A DNA stretch of 50,598 nt from Nitrospira sp. CG24B (GTDB lineage Bacteria; Nitrospirota; Nitrospiria; Nitrospirales; Nitrospiraceae), in NCBI GenBank assembly GCA_002869845.2, contig NEWS02000004.1, forward strand, positions 174,447 to 225,044, read 5' to 3'. Shown piece by piece: positions 1-8,767 of the stretch (its first letter is position 1; each line of letters starts with the position of its first letter). Made by a program: the position numbers and the translations under genes. A model generated the notes under the pieces. It was given only the letters and a program-made list of their open reading frames with translations, did no database searches and was not told the DNA's origin.

Positions 1-550
1 GCCTGAAGTATCTATATTTTTTATCGGTGTAGGCGATTGTAAACACCGCCTCTACAGTATCCATAACTGAACGTCGCGGCGTTACTACGTCCATTGATGG
101 CTTATGAGAGGAACATCACCTCTCGACCGCCAAAGTCACAAGGATTAGGTGACCAGCAAAACCTGCACGGAGCCACTGCTGTGGGCAACACTGCGGTCAC
201 TGTCAGTGAGAGAGCCGAGCGACCTTGCAATTCACCCTGTTCAAGGCCAGCCCCAAAACCGGCACGATCACTGGGCCGATTGTGGCTCCCGTCAGGACTT
301 GAGTCATAATCGCCGCGGCGGAGAGAGAGTTACGGCCAGCACATCGTGGAGCCTGAGACAGAGATCCCGAACTTGCCAGTATTTACCTTGTCTTCAGGCA
401 GAAGCAGATCGTGATTCTTTGAGATGACTGATTCTGGTTCGACTGGTGGCTTATGCTGCTATTCGCAACATGTCCTCACCAAAAATAAGGTGGGTGTGGG
501 CCTGAAAAAGACGAGCACAAGAAAGTAATGAAGACAAGACGGGCAAAAGG

Positions 551-805
551 CTACCGCGTCAAGAGAACAACGAGAGTAACAAAGCTCCACAACGTGACTG
601 ACAAGCGCAGTCCATTGACAATGCCTCTAGCGGACCCTAAAGGGTCATGGTCCAGCTCCTCCTTTCGCTCGTTCCGAGCCACCCGCAATGCGTCCTCTGC
701 TTTACAGTTAGGCGTGAGCAGTGCTTCTAATGTCACCTGGGCAAGGGTGAGCTTGGTGACAGATTCGGGATGTGGCCCTCTATCCCGGATTTGCGAAAGC
801 GCCAT
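551..805 (-). CDS. Small single-pass membrane protein, repeat copy A paralogue
   Basis: An 84-residue protein with a polar N-terminal part, a charged stretch (RNERKEELDHDPLGSARG) and one C-terminal hydrophobic segment of about 18 residues ending in LLTR. A good ribosome-binding site (GAGGAGGGATC before ATG) fixes the start. The paralogue at 38998-39246 has the same start context and an identical last 30 residues or so. The two copies differ by indels of three or multiples of three, which suggests selection on the protein rather than on DNA alone. The HDPLGSARG motif followed by a helix resembles small membrane proteins seen in many bacteria, but I cannot name a function. The opposite-strand ORF over the same bases is a shadow. 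Confidence 0.6.
   Translation of the reverse strand: MALSQIRDRGPHPESVTKLTLAQVTLEALLTPNCKAEDALRVARNERKEELDHDPLGSARGIVNGLRLSVTLWSFVTLVVLLTR

Positions 806-1278
806 GATCCCTCCTCATACGATCAGGTTGTGAAGCACCTTTCACACTCCTACTAGAGCAACAACGATACCCTGGGCCATTCGCTCCTCATAGCAAAACC
901 ACTTTTTCAGGTCACACGCCAAGAACTGGTACGCAAGCGTGAACGCATCATAAGCCATTGACAAATTGAGCTTCACTTCAACAAGGACACCCACGTCCCA
1001 GTAAATGATGGGCAGTTTTCTCCATTACATCAGCACCCATTTCAGGCTACTAAAGCATTTTCCGGCTAATAATCCGGACATTCTTGAACACTGATAGATC
1101 CAACCGCGTACGTGAAATTGGCAGTGCAGAGATAAAAAGAGGCTACATCGGTAAGTAGAAACAGAATCCGTCACCCTGGAGACGGGTCACGGCTGACGGC
1201 ACACAGGACGGTGAAGAAGGGCGTGAGAACTCCCAATCCTTACGTTGAGCAAAAGCTGGTGCTACCGAACAGCTACTC

Positions 1279-1348
1279 CTACACCGGTTGCAAATCGCCG
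1301 AGCCTGACGGACACCAATTTGGACACCCCCGGCTCCTCCATGGTGACG
1279..1348 (-). pseudogene. Duplicated 3' end of smc
   Basis: These 70 bases encode, on the minus strand, the final 22 residues and stop of SMC (VTMEEPGVSKLVSVRLGD, then LQPV and stop), matching the true smc end at 39741-39810. Only two bases differ (TTG/CTG leucine and CCG/CCA proline), both synonymous. Upstream on the minus strand the sequence changes abruptly to an OmpA-like fragment on the other strand, so no SMC can be made here. Confidence 0.75.

Positions 1349-1749
1349 AGAACTATGGCGTGCTGATCCAGGGCTATACGGACCAGCAGGGATCGGCGAG
1401 CTACAATATGCAGCTTGGCATGAAACGGGCTGAGACGGCCAAGGCAGAATTGCTGAATGCGGGAATTGCCGAACACCGGATCAAAACGGTGAGCTTGGGC
1501 GAAGAGGCTGTCCTCTGTGTCGACACCAGCGACGTCTGCCGGCACATGAATCGTCGCGTGCATCTCGAAGTCCGCAAGATCGGCCAGGAGCACATGGTGC
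1601 TTCCATCCGCCCCGACCACTCCGTCCAATTCGCCTAAGACCACTATCGACTCGTCATCCACCATGGGTGAGGGTAGCACGATGGAAGAGAGCCTTGCTCC
1701 CTCATGGTCCGAGCCAGCCCTCATTCCTAAGCCTACAAAGGGCAGGTAA
1349..1749 (+). pseudogene. OmpA/Pal C-terminal domain fragment, 5' end lost
   Basis: The translated sequence begins in mid-domain at the repeat junction and shows the second half of an OmpA/Pal peptidoglycan-binding domain: IQGYTDQQGSASYNMQLG, then KRAETAKAELLNAGI and MNRRVHLEVRK, with the usual TD..G..YN..L...RA and NRRV signatures. A Ser/Pro/Thr-rich tail follows, and the stop is at 1747-1749. The first half of the domain and any signal peptide are missing, replaced by repeat copy A. The frame stays open back to about 1249 through the repeat, so an artefactual fusion starting at a TTG (1288) is possible on paper. 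I regard it as a gene remnant. Confidence 0.65.

Positions 1750-2582
1750 TTAGTCGGTGAGGCCTGGGGATGACCTCCGTCGTCCCCAGGTTCCGACTGC
1801 TGTACTCAACCTCTCTACCATAACCAGACAAGGACATCCTGCTCAGCGAATCGCTCCTGGCAGGAAACTGCAGTGCTCTCCAAACCGTCGCTCGCTTGAT
1901 CGTCCCTTCCAAGAAAATCAATCTGATCATATTGAACGGCGCATATGGCCGTGCGCTCGCCTTCGGCCCTGGCCATGTCGAATCGAGCGTGTTACCCGGT
2001 TGAGTCGGCACGACGATCCTCACCAGCCATCGCGATACACACTTTCACTTCTTGAAGGAATTGACTCGTGAGGAGGTATATGGTGGTTGCAGGAGCGAGG
2101 GGGCGACTCCTTGACCGATGGAATAGGGACTCTCATAAACCGTCCCCCCTCAGAAAAGGATACGATTGTGCCTGCGACCAGCCATTTGGCTCTGGCCTTG
2201 AGAAATTGGTCTCTGGATCTTTTCCCCCATCCACTGGAGCCGTCTTTTCTTCGTTATCCCCTTGACAGAGACGAAACCTTGCTCCTGTTGATGAGAGCCA
2301 TCATCCCCAGAAAAGTGTCGAACCTGTGGATAGCCGTGGGATTAGTGACAAGATCTCAGCTGTCAGTGAGGTCTGATTGGGTGATCTCAAAAACTATTTC
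2401 TAGGAATATGCAAGAAAGTAATGAACTTAGACATAAACCACTATTACTGGTGGTACCATCGTTTCGTGGCGGATGCCTAAAAAATGGGCGTTTTGATGAA
2501 TCCACACGCCATTCGCGCTATCTTTCGCAGAATACCATGACTTGTTCACAATGTTATCCACAGAAGATGTGGAATGAGAATT
1750..2582. other. No convincing gene; two DnaA-box-like sites
   Basis: No ORF here has a recognisable family. The best-looking is 2080-2265 on the plus strand, with a strong GAGGAGG ribosome-binding site, but its composition is unconvincing. A perfect TTATCCACA lies at 2554-2562 and a one-mismatch inverted site (TGTGGATAG) at 2325-2333, in a locally AT-richer stretch. Without dnaA or dnaN nearby these do not establish an origin. Confidence 0.4.

Positions 2583-3074
2583 CTACTTGTGGCGAGCAGG
2601 TCTCGTGGATTTCCATTTCCACGGTGGGATGGGATTGGGCTCTGACCACAGGCCTGTCCCCGCAGCTCTAGCCAGTTCTTCCATATCTTTCAGGGCTTGA
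2701 TCGCCGGACCCTCCCGGATGCACCCAGGCCAGTCCTTCCTTGACCAACTCATGGGCCATCTGTCGTCCATCCGGGAGTAGGATGTCGACAGTCATTCGAC
2801 CCTGCCGATCTCGTTTCAAGTCTGGCACGACCACTTCGCGGTTGGCGATATAGGCAGCCGTGGCACGTTTCGCCTGTTTTCCATAGGGCTGTTTCAGCTC
2901 GGGACAATCCACCCCACGAAGATACACCATGTCCCTTCGGCCTTGATGGTAGATAGTGAGACGATCTCCTTCGTGGACGATCAAGACCCGCGCAACAAAG
3001 TCGGCCTGGGCAAGCGCAGGAGCGATAATGGCCGATACCAGCACCAGGCCGATGGTGATGCAACGCGTCATCAT
2583..3074 (-). CDS. Secreted SNase-like (thermonuclease family) protein
   Basis: A 163-residue protein with a signal peptide (MMTRCITIGLVLVSAIIA, cut near ALAQA) and a staphylococcal-nuclease OB fold. Landmarks are GDRLT with Asp37, VDCPELKQPYG with Glu59 and DRQGR with Arg93, ending in the family's GLW..P..PP.W motif. 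Compared with staphylococcal nuclease, Asp21, Glu43 and Arg87 are kept, but the Arg35 position (five before the Asp of D.PE) is Tyr51. The longer frame reaches 3188, but starting at the double ATG at 3074/3071 puts the signal peptide first. It would act in the periplasm or outside the cell on nucleic acid, if still catalytic. Confidence 0.8.
   Translation of the reverse strand: MMTRCITIGLVLVSAIIAPALAQADFVARVLIVHEGDRLTIYHQGRRDMVYLRGVDCPELKQPYGKQAKRATAAYIANREVVVPDLKRDRQGRMTVDILLPDGRQMAHELVKEGLAWVHPGGSGDQALKDMEELARAAGTGLWSEPNPIPPWKWKSTRPARHK

Positions 3075-3299
3075 GACGGCATATGCTACCGCTAGCAGCC
3101 CATTCGACCAATCATTTCTGAGTTTTGCTACAGCACGGCATCCCGCTTGGAGTACAGACACAAGATGGCCTTGCGAGGAATGAGTCAAACCCTCACGACC
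3201 CTCCCGGCGGCTGACGGTCCGGCCATCCCCGAGTGCTCAGGGTAGCTATTCTTGTATACACCTGTTAGGATGTCGATGTTTCAGTGCGGAGGGCCTCGC

Positions 3300-3371
3300 A
3301 TGAAACACGAATTTCAACGGCCCGTCACCGATGTTGTTCCTGCCGAGAATCTGATTGGAAGCCTGACCTGA
3300..3371 (+). CDS. Possible 23-residue leader ORF upstream of the RRM gene
   Basis: A short ORF (starts MKHEFQRPVTDVVPAEN) with a strong ribosome-binding site, GGAGG eight bases before the ATG. It ends 91 bases before the RNA-binding protein gene. It has no recognised family. It may be a translated leader peptide of the RRM transcript or a coincidence; only the ribosome-binding site and position support it. Confidence 0.35.
   Translation: MKHEFQRPVTDVVPAENLIGSLT

Positions 3372-3462
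3372 GCCGTTCATCAACTACGTCTTCGGCCCTC
3401 TCCTTCCCCTCTGAAGTCCTTCTCGTGTATTGAACAATATCATTTTGGAAGGAGGAACCCCC

Positions 3463-3795
3463 ATGGGTTCAAAATTGTATGTCGGCGGATTGCCCTACTC
3501 GGCAACCGAATCTCAACTCACCAGCCTGTTTGCGGAGCACGGCACGGTCGAATCGGCCCGCGTGATCGCGGACAAGTTCACGGGTCAGTCACGTGGATTC
3601 GGCTTCGTAGAGATGTCGACCGCCGAAGAAGCGAAGGCAGCCATCACTGCCCTGAACGGGTCACAGATGGACGGACGGTCATTGACCGTGAATGAAGCGA
3701 AGCCAATGGAGCCACGTTCCGGCGGTGGTGCGGGTGGAGGCGGCTCACGATTCGGTGGTGGTGGTGGTGGCGGACGCGACCGCAACCGCTATTAA
3463..3795 (+). CDS. Glycine-rich RRM RNA-binding protein
   Basis: A 110-residue protein: one RNA-recognition motif (residues 1-80) followed by a Gly/Arg-rich tail. RNP2 is KLYVGGLPY and RNP1 is RGFGFVEM, with the aromatic residues that stack on RNA. 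The architecture matches the small cyanobacterial and proteobacterial Rbp proteins, often cold-induced RNA chaperones. The start is set by GGAAGGAGG eight bases upstream; the frame opens earlier at 3430 without better support. It is probably monocistronic, with a stable hairpin 28 bases after the stop. The long leader upstream, with a short ORF at 3300, fits post-transcriptional control, but no cold-shock element could be identified. Confidence 0.92.
   Translation: MGSKLYVGGLPYSATESQLTSLFAEHGTVESARVIADKFTGQSRGFGFVEMSTAEEAKAAITALNGSQMDGRSLTVNEAKPMEPRSGGGAGGGGSRFGGGGGGGRDRNRY

Positions 3796-3823
3796 TCCCG
3801 ATACACATTCTGCCTGAATACGA

Positions 3824-3851
3824 AAGGGGCGCTTCACTCGAAGCGCCCCTT
3824..3851 (+). 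terminator. Stem-loop after the RRM gene
   Basis: A perfect 12-bp stem (AAGGGGCGCTTC pairing with GAAGCGCCCCTT) around an ACTC loop. It is followed by a T/C-rich rather than pure T run. It lies between the convergent genes at 3463-3795 and 3896-4240 and could work in both directions. Confidence 0.7.

Positions 3852-3895
3852 CAATCCCTTCGGGATGCTGTTTTCATTAAATCTAACTTCTACAC

Positions 3896-4240
3896 TTATC
3901 CCCACGTACGGTGAACTTCGCTCACCTGTTCACCGCCCTCAGTCTTGGCAATCACCCAGTTCACATCGTCAGGGATAGATACTATTTTGAGCTTCGCCGC
4001 ATGTCCATCGGCTGCTTCCAGAAGTTCTTCCACTACACGAACCAGGTTCTCATCATCCCGTGGGATGAGCTTCCCATACTGATTCAGGCTCGGTTCCCGT
4101 GGCCCAGCTGCCTGAGGCCAATAGGACCCGCGATCCGTCTCCGCCAGCGCCTGCGGCTGACCTAGTTCACGCAGCCTGATCAGTGCCTTATGGCTGATGC
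4201 AGAATTCATCGTAGCTCCGATTGATCACGATTCGCTTCAT
3896..4240 (-). CDS. Conserved hypothetical protein, 114 aa
   Basis: A soluble protein beginning MKRIVINRSYDEFCISHKA, with PSLNQYGKLIPRDDENLV in the middle and a C-terminal segment VNWVIAKTEGGEQVSEVHRT. I recognise this as a widespread uncharacterised family with the same opening and the same ending, often found among small stress-related genes. No enzymatic motif is evident. The start follows GAGGGAGCGAAC. The CsbD gene lies just upstream in the same direction, 54 bases away, so the two may be co-transcribed. Confidence 0.75.
   Translation of the reverse strand: MKRIVINRSYDEFCISHKALIRLRELGQPQALAETDRGSYWPQAAGPREPSLNQYGKLIPRDDENLVRVVEELLEAADGHAAKLKIVSIPDDVNWVIAKTEGGEQVSEVHRTWG

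Positions 4241-4294
4241 GTTCGCTCCCTCGGTTGAGGCATCCGTTGTCGGGACGCCAAATGACAGCCCCGC

Positions 4295-4537
4295 CTACGA
4301 CCTCGGAACTTCTTCCTTATACCCAAGATAGTTCCCTGACCAATGCGCGTAGCGGCGGTCGGCCCACAGCGCAACCTCGGCTCTCTGGAGTTCTCCATAC
4401 CGCTGCCGAAGCACTGTACCGAATGCGTCCAAATCTCCCTTAATCTCAACGAGGTCCGCCTCCGTGATGTTCACCCACTTGGCCTTGAGCGGCGTTTTGA
4501 GTTGCTCCCAGAATTGCCCGAATTGCTCCTTATTCAT
4295..4537 (-). CDS. CsbD-family stress protein
   Basis: An 80-residue acidic helical protein starting MNKEQFGQFWEQLKTPLKAK, followed by W..IT..DL..I.GD.DAFG..L..RYGE, the CsbD repeat pattern (WKQLKGKVKEKWG..TDDDL). CsbD proteins are general-stress proteins of unknown mechanism. The start at 4537 was chosen because AAGGAG sits seven bases upstream and the family begins at this Met; the frame itself opens at 4585. 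The tail after residue 50 (VALWADRRYAHWSGNYLGYK) is less typical. Confidence 0.8.
   Translation of the reverse strand: MNKEQFGQFWEQLKTPLKAKWVNITEADLVEIKGDLDAFGTVLRQRYGELQRAEVALWADRRYAHWSGNYLGYKEEVPRS

Positions 4538-4924
4538 ATGGACTCCTTGGTGAGAAGATGAGGTCTCCACTCCTCTCGACGGCAAGACGCCTCCGGCGTG
4601 CTCGGTAGAGAGACGAACGTGGAAACTCAGGCGCAGAAGCGGCGACGACCGGGGAATCAGACGCGCACGAACGGCATGGGAAGGAATCGCGCGAGGGATA
4701 AGATAGTCAGCGATGGCTTAATACGTCATCTTAATAGCCTACAAGGCAGACTCAGGTTCTGTCAACGGAGACAAAGACGGGAAACACTCGTCCTTGACCA
4801 GGCTCTCATCAGGGCGTAGGGTGAGTACGGTACTCCCAAACGCCTTCGTTTCGGAGGTGGTAGCCATGGTCTTTTGATGTGACATCGCATGCCTGCGATT
4901 GTCTGCTACGGCAAGGAGGTCGTC

Positions 4925-5029
4925 ATGTCCTACCGTTACAACACCATCGATATCATTGTGGGTCACGTGAAGTACTTGCGGGCCAAGATGCGAGTCAATT
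5001 CGGAAACGAGGCGGCAAACTATGAAGTAA
4925..5029 (+). CDS. Small ORF upstream of the NarL-type regulator, possibly truncated
   Basis: A 34-residue ORF with an excellent ribosome-binding site (AAGGAGG, six bases before ATG), beginning MSYRYNTIDIIVG. The opening reads like the start of a short membrane peptide, but instead of a hydrophobic helix it continues with a basic stretch (HVKYLRAKMRVNSETRRQT). It stops 16 bases before the response-regulator gene, so translation could be coupled. It may be a genuine small protein or the frameshifted remnant of a membrane peptide. Confidence 0.45.
   Translation: MSYRYNTIDIIVGHVKYLRAKMRVNSETRRQTMK

Positions 5030-5045
5030 CAGCGAGGTCAATCCT

Positions 5046-5765
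5046 ATGACCGGCGAAATGAAGACGCTTCTTCGCCGCCAAAGAAACACCGGATCTCGTA
5101 TCGATCGTGGAGTACACCCGAGGTCCATCCGACTGCTCATTGCGGAGACTCAACGACTGATCAGACAAAGCCTGCGGCTGCTTCTGAAGCGAGAGCAAGA
5201 TGTCACCAGTGTGATTGAAGCGACGGATGGGCATGAGGCTTATCGCTTAGCACTGGAGCATAAACCCGATATCGCCCTCCTCGACGTCGACATGCCAGAT
5301 CTCGACGTGGAGTCGGTGGCAAAACGCATCCATCACCACTTGCCAAATACCAGAATCCTGCTGTTAGCCCGGTACGATGAAGACTCCCGGATAGTGGGAG
5401 CTATGCAAGCGGGAGCGTTTGGCTACATCCTCAAGGATACCGACTGGACGGACTTCCTCTGCATTATTAGGGCTGCCGCTCACGGAGAGCAGGCCGCATC
5501 GCCCGTGATGCCTGACCATGTCGTGCGAGCTGTTCCCGGTGCCGTCAAACATCCTCATGCTGAACACGGCATCTTGATCGCCAGCCTAACTGACCGAGAA
5601 CAAGAGATACTGGCATGCGCCGCAGCCGGACGAAGTAACAAGGAGATGGCCGACCAGCTCTGCGTCTCAGTCGAGACCGTCAAAACACACTTGCATCATA
5701 TCTATCAAAAGCTCTCCGTCGGTGGCCGTGTCGAAGCTATTCTCACCTACCTCCGGGCTCAGTAA
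5046..5765 (+). CDS. NarL/LuxR-family response regulator
   Basis: A 239-residue protein: receiver domain (about 27-145) with the phosphoacceptor Asp80 in LLDVDMP and a conserved lysine in GYILKD, a linker, then a LuxR-type HTH (LTDREQEILACAAAGRSNKE through ETVKTHLHHIYQKL). It should bind DNA as a dimer. The usual acidic pair before the first helix (DD or ED) is reduced to Glu34 followed by Thr35, which could weaken Mg2+ binding. No kinase lies next to it, so it is an orphan here. The N-terminal 25 residues are basic and not part of the domain, so the true start could be later. It sits 16 bases after the short ORF at 4925. Confidence 0.88.
   Translation: MTGEMKTLLRRQRNTGSRIDRGVHPRSIRLLIAETQRLIRQSLRLLLKREQDVTSVIEATDGHEAYRLALEHKPDIALLDVDMPDLDVESVAKRIHHHLPNTRILLLARYDEDSRIVGAMQAGAFGYILKDTDWTDFLCIIRAAAHGEQAASPVMPDHVVRAVPGAVKHPHAEHGILIASLTDREQEILACAAAGRSNKEMADQLCVSVETVKTHLHHIYQKLSVGGRVEAILTYLRAQ

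Positions 5766-6164
5766 CCATCCCGTTTTCAGGCGGTTTCGCTCTCACCCAA
5801 TCGGTGTAGGCCATGAATCCATCCGCTGATTTTTTCCTCTCAGACATTCCCTTTCCGCTTCATATCCGCGGTCTGTCGCTCTCGATGTGTGCCCAATGCG
5901 TGCCGATTCGCTATCATGGTTCTTGATATGGTATTCTTGACCGGTACACATCCCATCCTTCGCGCCTCCCATCTGAGACCGCATTCGCGCGAACGATACC
6001 CTGGCGAGGGAATACCGTTACCTATCCGCTAGCTGGTTGGCGGCAACGGTTCCTGCCGTATACATGCGACCGGCCATACGTTTACGGTCAATCCTAACTG
6101 ACGCAGGTCCGTACTCCCGCATCCCAGTACTCCCTGCCCTTGCAGTGAACCGGAAGGAGTCCCG
5766..6164. other. Intergenic, no gene seen
   Basis: No ORF with a ribosome-binding site or recognisable protein character. It presumably holds the promoter for the gene at 6165, but no clear -35/-10 pair stands out. Confidence 0.4.

Positions 6165-6461
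6165 ATGAGCCGTCTGAATCTACAACCTCTGATGACGTTT
6201 TCTGATGGGTCATATTTGGCAATCAGCACGGAATGTTCAAAGGAAGGTCACTTCTCGTGCTCAGTCTATACCGTCCTAGAAGAAGGGGATCGCACAGCCT
6301 TCCGCAATATTGCCAGCCACTTTCTCTCCGCACCCACCTGCTTGACAGCCCAAGAACAGGCCTATAGTTACACCCTCCGACTCTACCCTCGTGCAGCCGA
6401 GTCCATGAAGAAACCGCCGTACTTAATCTGGCATGGACCACAATCGTCAGAGCGCTCGTAA
6165..6461 (+). CDS. Hypothetical protein, 98 aa
   Basis: A gene candidate with a strong ribosome-binding site (GGAAGGAG, six bases before ATG). The product opens MSRLNLQPLMTFSDGSYLAI and contains a beta-rich segment with three cysteines and an aromatic-rich C-terminus (KKPPYLIWHGP). There is no signal peptide, membrane segment or known motif. It is isolated from both neighbours by several hundred bases. 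I do not recognise the family. Confidence 0.5.
   Translation: MSRLNLQPLMTFSDGSYLAISTECSKEGHFSCSVYTVLEEGDRTAFRNIASHFLSAPTCLTAQEQAYSYTLRLYPRAAESMKKPPYLIWHGPQSSERS

Positions 6462-7005
6462 CCTATCCTCTTAATTAAGCATGAGAGAACGCGTTCACAC
6501 GAGCCATCCGGCAGGGACACAAGTCAGGCATACGTGAACAACAGTGCCCCACGCTGGGCAGACTCTCGCCGGTGATCTTGGTCCACACCAACAGCTTGAG
6601 GTGCTCATTGATCGCGCGCCAAGTTAGACCTTGATGGCAACTGCGTCCTGATTTAATCCTCAGTCAGCAGAGCGAACCAGCATCCGGTAAGGTTTAGCGA
6701 CGGGGCACAGGGCGGGGCGATTAGGATTCGCAATCTAGATCGGCATATGGTAGAGTACGGCTATAGGAGTCCTGAACCTCGCGCTCCTCCCTCCCTGTTT
6801 CGTTTCTGCGCGATTGTATTGATCAGTCTATGGCGAGCTTGTCGGACAACAACCTTTGTGTTCAAGTTATGAGTGGACGCGACGGAGGCTCCGATATCAA
6901 CGTCGTCATGACCATCAACCGTCATATGAGACACTGGAGATCGGTGCAGACTGGACAGGCCCTACTTGAGCAACCTTGTGCCCTCGCATCCAGGAGAAGA
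7001 CACAG
6462..7005. other. Mostly empty; weak 59-codon ORF at 6830-7009
   Basis: No recognised gene. A 59-codon ORF (6830-7009) lacks a ribosome-binding site but ends with its TGA overlapping the next ATG (ATGA at 7006-7009). See the leader-peptide entry at 7006. Confidence 0.3.

Positions 7006-7038
7006 ATGAATACCCACAATCACAGTGATCGTCCATGA
7006..7038 (+). CDS. Ten-residue leader peptide overlapping the next gene
   Basis: ATG at 7006 follows AGGAG and encodes MNTHNHSDRP, ending at a TGA that overlaps the ATG of the next gene (ATGA at 7035-7038). The downstream gene has no ribosome-binding site of its own, while this mini-ORF does. Translational coupling through the leader is therefore the simplest reading. 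Confidence 0.45.
   Translation: MNTHNHSDRP

Positions 7039-7421
7039 GTATCACTAAAACGAATCAACAGCCATCCGTTGAGCGTTGGGTCCGCATCCCAGACGGTACG
7101 AAAGTACGTCATCGCTCGGAGGCCTATGATGGGGTCATTGACGGTTTAACGGAGATCGTCTCTGGATCGGAACGTAACCCGGACGGGAAAACGCAGTATC
7201 GCGTGAATGTGGGCGATAGTACACGACTGCTCGTCTCGGAGAATCACCTCAATATTCTGGTCGACAACAAAAATATGGTTCTTCTCGCTCGTGAATCCGA
7301 ACTCTATCGTCGGTCGGTCACCGACAGGCTCCGAGCGGTTTTTCCGGAAGATCGGTTCGTGACGACTGGAGGCAAAGTGCCTGCGTCTAAAGCACCTGCG
7401 TCTATCGAGAAGTCGCAGTGA
7035..7421 (+). CDS. Conserved hypothetical protein, 128 aa
   Basis: The product has a small beta domain at residues 12-75, with WVRIPDGTKVRHRSEAYDG and then KTQYRVNVGDSTRLLVSENH. The pattern (GTKVRHR...YEG.IDG.T plus Y.V.VGD..R....E.L..L) is that of a small barrel found in uncharacterised phage- or restriction-associated proteins. 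A helical segment and an Ala/Pro/Lys tail follow. No catalytic motif is visible. It starts inside the stop codon of the ten-residue leader and heads a run of small genes (7483, 7790, 8145). Confidence 0.6.
   Translation: MSITKTNQQPSVERWVRIPDGTKVRHRSEAYDGVIDGLTEIVSGSERNPDGKTQYRVNVGDSTRLLVSENHLNILVDNKNMVLLARESELYRRSVTDRLRAVFPEDRFVTTGGKVPASKAPASIEKSQ

Positions 7422-7482
7422 GTGAAAGATGGATATCCTGCTGCCCATTTCATAGGTTTCAATCTTAGACGATGGAGAAGCA

Positions 7483-7752
7483 ATGAATACATCATGGGGG
7501 ACCAAAGCCCCACACCGGCGGAAGCGAGCTATTCTTCGAACCAAGGTCCGTTGGGAGATGCTGGGACTTCAAGATCCTACCCAGTCGTCATTGGCACCGT
7601 CGATTGAGGACATTCGTCGCCAGATCACTTCCGCCGCAAGTCAGGGATTAAGCCCGGATACACTCTCTCGCTCTCGTGAGAAAGAGGGACGCCAAAAACC
7701 TGGGTCCAAGGCATCGGCGGCTCCCCGCAAGCGCGGTACCACCTCGCAATAG
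7483..7752 (+). CDS. Small basic hypothetical protein, 89 aa
   Basis: A Lys/Arg-rich protein (opening MNTSWGTKAPHRRKRAILRT) with a central predicted helix (PSIEDIRRQITSAASQGLS) and a basic, Ser/Gly-rich tail. The charge would suit nucleic-acid or ribosome binding, but no family is recognised. The start follows GGAGAAGC. An overlapping frame starting at 7422 is less convincing. It lies 61 bases after the previous gene, probably in the same transcript. Confidence 0.5.
   Translation: MNTSWGTKAPHRRKRAILRTKVRWEMLGLQDPTQSSLAPSIEDIRRQITSAASQGLSPDTLSRSREKEGRQKPGSKASAAPRKRGTTSQ

Positions 7753-7789
7753 CTTGACCTAGGCGTGTCGCGCCTGAAAGGAGGACATC

Positions 7790-7975
7790 ATCGGAGGAAC
7801 AGGCAAAACCACACCCGCTAAGCGGGACCGTGAGAAAGCACGTCTGCAGAAGCAACGGGACAAGGAAGAGCGCCGTGTGCAACGGAAGGCCGCTAAAGTC
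7901 AACCGTCCAGAGCAAGGTGGTGAAGACCCTGACCTTGCGGGCTTACAATGGGGGCCTCAAGATCCGCTCTATTAA
7790..7975 (+). CDS. Small Lys/Arg-rich protein with an apparent AUC start
   Basis: An open frame encoding GGTGKTTPAKRDREKARLQK, a basic helix (QRDKEERRVQRKAAK) and the tail EDPDLAGLQWGPQDPLY before TAA. The protein has the look of a family of small basic proteins that start MGGTGKTP.KR and end in an acidic Pro/Tyr tail. A strong AAAGGAGG lies five bases upstream of the codon where ATG is expected, but that codon is ATC (7790-7792), and there is no ATG, GTG or TTG in frame between it and an upstream TGA at 7775. Either AUC is used for initiation or the start codon was recently lost. It is too short and unusual for ordinary gene callers. 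Confidence 0.55.
   Translation: MGGTGKTTPAKRDREKARLQKQRDKEERRVQRKAAKVNRPEQGGEDPDLAGLQWGPQDPLY

Positions 7976-8081
7976 TGGATAGTCTGCACGTGGCATGATT
8001 TCCTGGGGGGTGCCTGCTGACCGAGCTCACTGAATCGAGGCCGTATGTTCTGAACTAGTACCTGACTCAGCACGGACTGGT

Positions 8082-8099
8082 TGACTCCATAAGGAGTCA
8082..8099 (+). promoter_or_regulatory. Stem-loop ahead of the small membrane peptide
   Basis: A perfect 7-bp stem (TGACTCC/GGAGTCA) with an ATAA loop, 46 bases before the ATG of the gene at 8145. It lacks a T tract, so it is more likely a leader structure than a terminator. Confidence 0.3.

Positions 8100-8144
8100 G
8101 CATGTCGATGAGATAACTATCCCACTAAATGATAAGGAGAAATC

Positions 8145-8228
8145 ATGGACGTCAATACTATCACCTTTTTTGCCGTAATTATTGCGCTCGGGATCGGCGG
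8201 TGTGATCGTATATCTGAAGGGCAAGTAG
8145..8228 (+). CDS. 27-residue single-pass membrane peptide
   Basis: A short gene with a clear ribosome-binding site (AAGGAG, five bases before ATG). The product opens MDVNTITFFAVIIALGIGG and ends VYLKGK: an acidic N-terminus, one membrane helix of about 20 residues and a basic end, so N-out orientation is predicted by the positive-inside rule. Such peptides are often accessory subunits of respiratory complexes or stress peptides, but there is no partner nearby to decide. Confidence 0.55.
   Translation: MDVNTITFFAVIIALGIGGVIVYLKGK

Positions 8229-8593
8229 CTTCACTCGTGCGATCCGTTCATTGCTGACAATCTATTGCCTGATCAATAGCATCAGACGAGCGATGGTCTC
8301 ACAATGATCGGCTCGCACTCCTCGGGTCGGCCTCCACAACCCTAGAGGGGTGGTTCTTTCGGTTTGTCGAGCCTTACTCGACAACGTAGGCCATTCTTTC
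8401 CCAAGAAGGTGTAGACCACTCGCTCCACATTCCTCCCTAGCTTCATCATTGCAACTTGCCGCAGAGCAAATACCCTACTCACGGCACCGGCAACTCATTT
8501 CAGATAGAAATGAGAATCCTTGGAGACGTTTATCCACCGACGTCAATGACGATACGACGAAGAAGAATTGGCGGGAGGGAACGAAATACGGTG
8229..8593. other. Intergenic, no gene seen
   Basis: Only long shadow frames occur here, without ribosome-binding sites. A short inverted repeat (CTATTG/CAATAG near 8263-8280) follows the membrane-peptide gene and may end its transcript. Confidence 0.35.

Positions 8594-8669
8594 TGGAGCC
8601 GGCGACCCGGATTGAACGGGCGACCTGCGGTTTACGAAACCGCTGCTCTACCAACTGAGCTACGCCGGC
8594..8669 (-). tRNA. tRNA-Thr (anticodon CGU)
   Basis: Read on the minus strand, the sequence folds as a full cloverleaf. The acceptor stem is GCCGGCG/CGCCGGC, the D arm is AGCTCAGTTGGTAGAGC, the anticodon stem GCGGT/ACCGC has loop TTCGTAA, and the T loop is GTTCAATCC. 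The CCA end is encoded. Anticodon CGT reads ACG threonine codons. Confidence 0.95.

Positions 8670-8767
8670 ACCTGGGTGAGACGGACGGGGGGACTAAATT
8701 TCAGTCAGGTATGATAACGGCCACCGGCGAGCCTGTCAATAAAGCAGATTGGGCTCACCCAATATTC

Larger units (their letters stand above)
1..1348. repeat. Diverged 1.3 kb direct repeat, copy A
   Basis: The whole stretch aligns by eye, in the same orientation, with 38537-39810. Similarity is strongest at 1-110, 430-500, 540-830 and 1279-1348, and weaker with indels at 120-420. The left edge coincides with the window edge, so copy A may extend further. The right edge is sharp: the copies agree through the hexamer GTGACG (1343-1348) and then diverge completely. The repeat carries a small membrane-protein gene on the minus strand and the last 70 bases of smc. 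No transposase, integrase or terminal inverted repeat is visible in it. Confidence 0.85.
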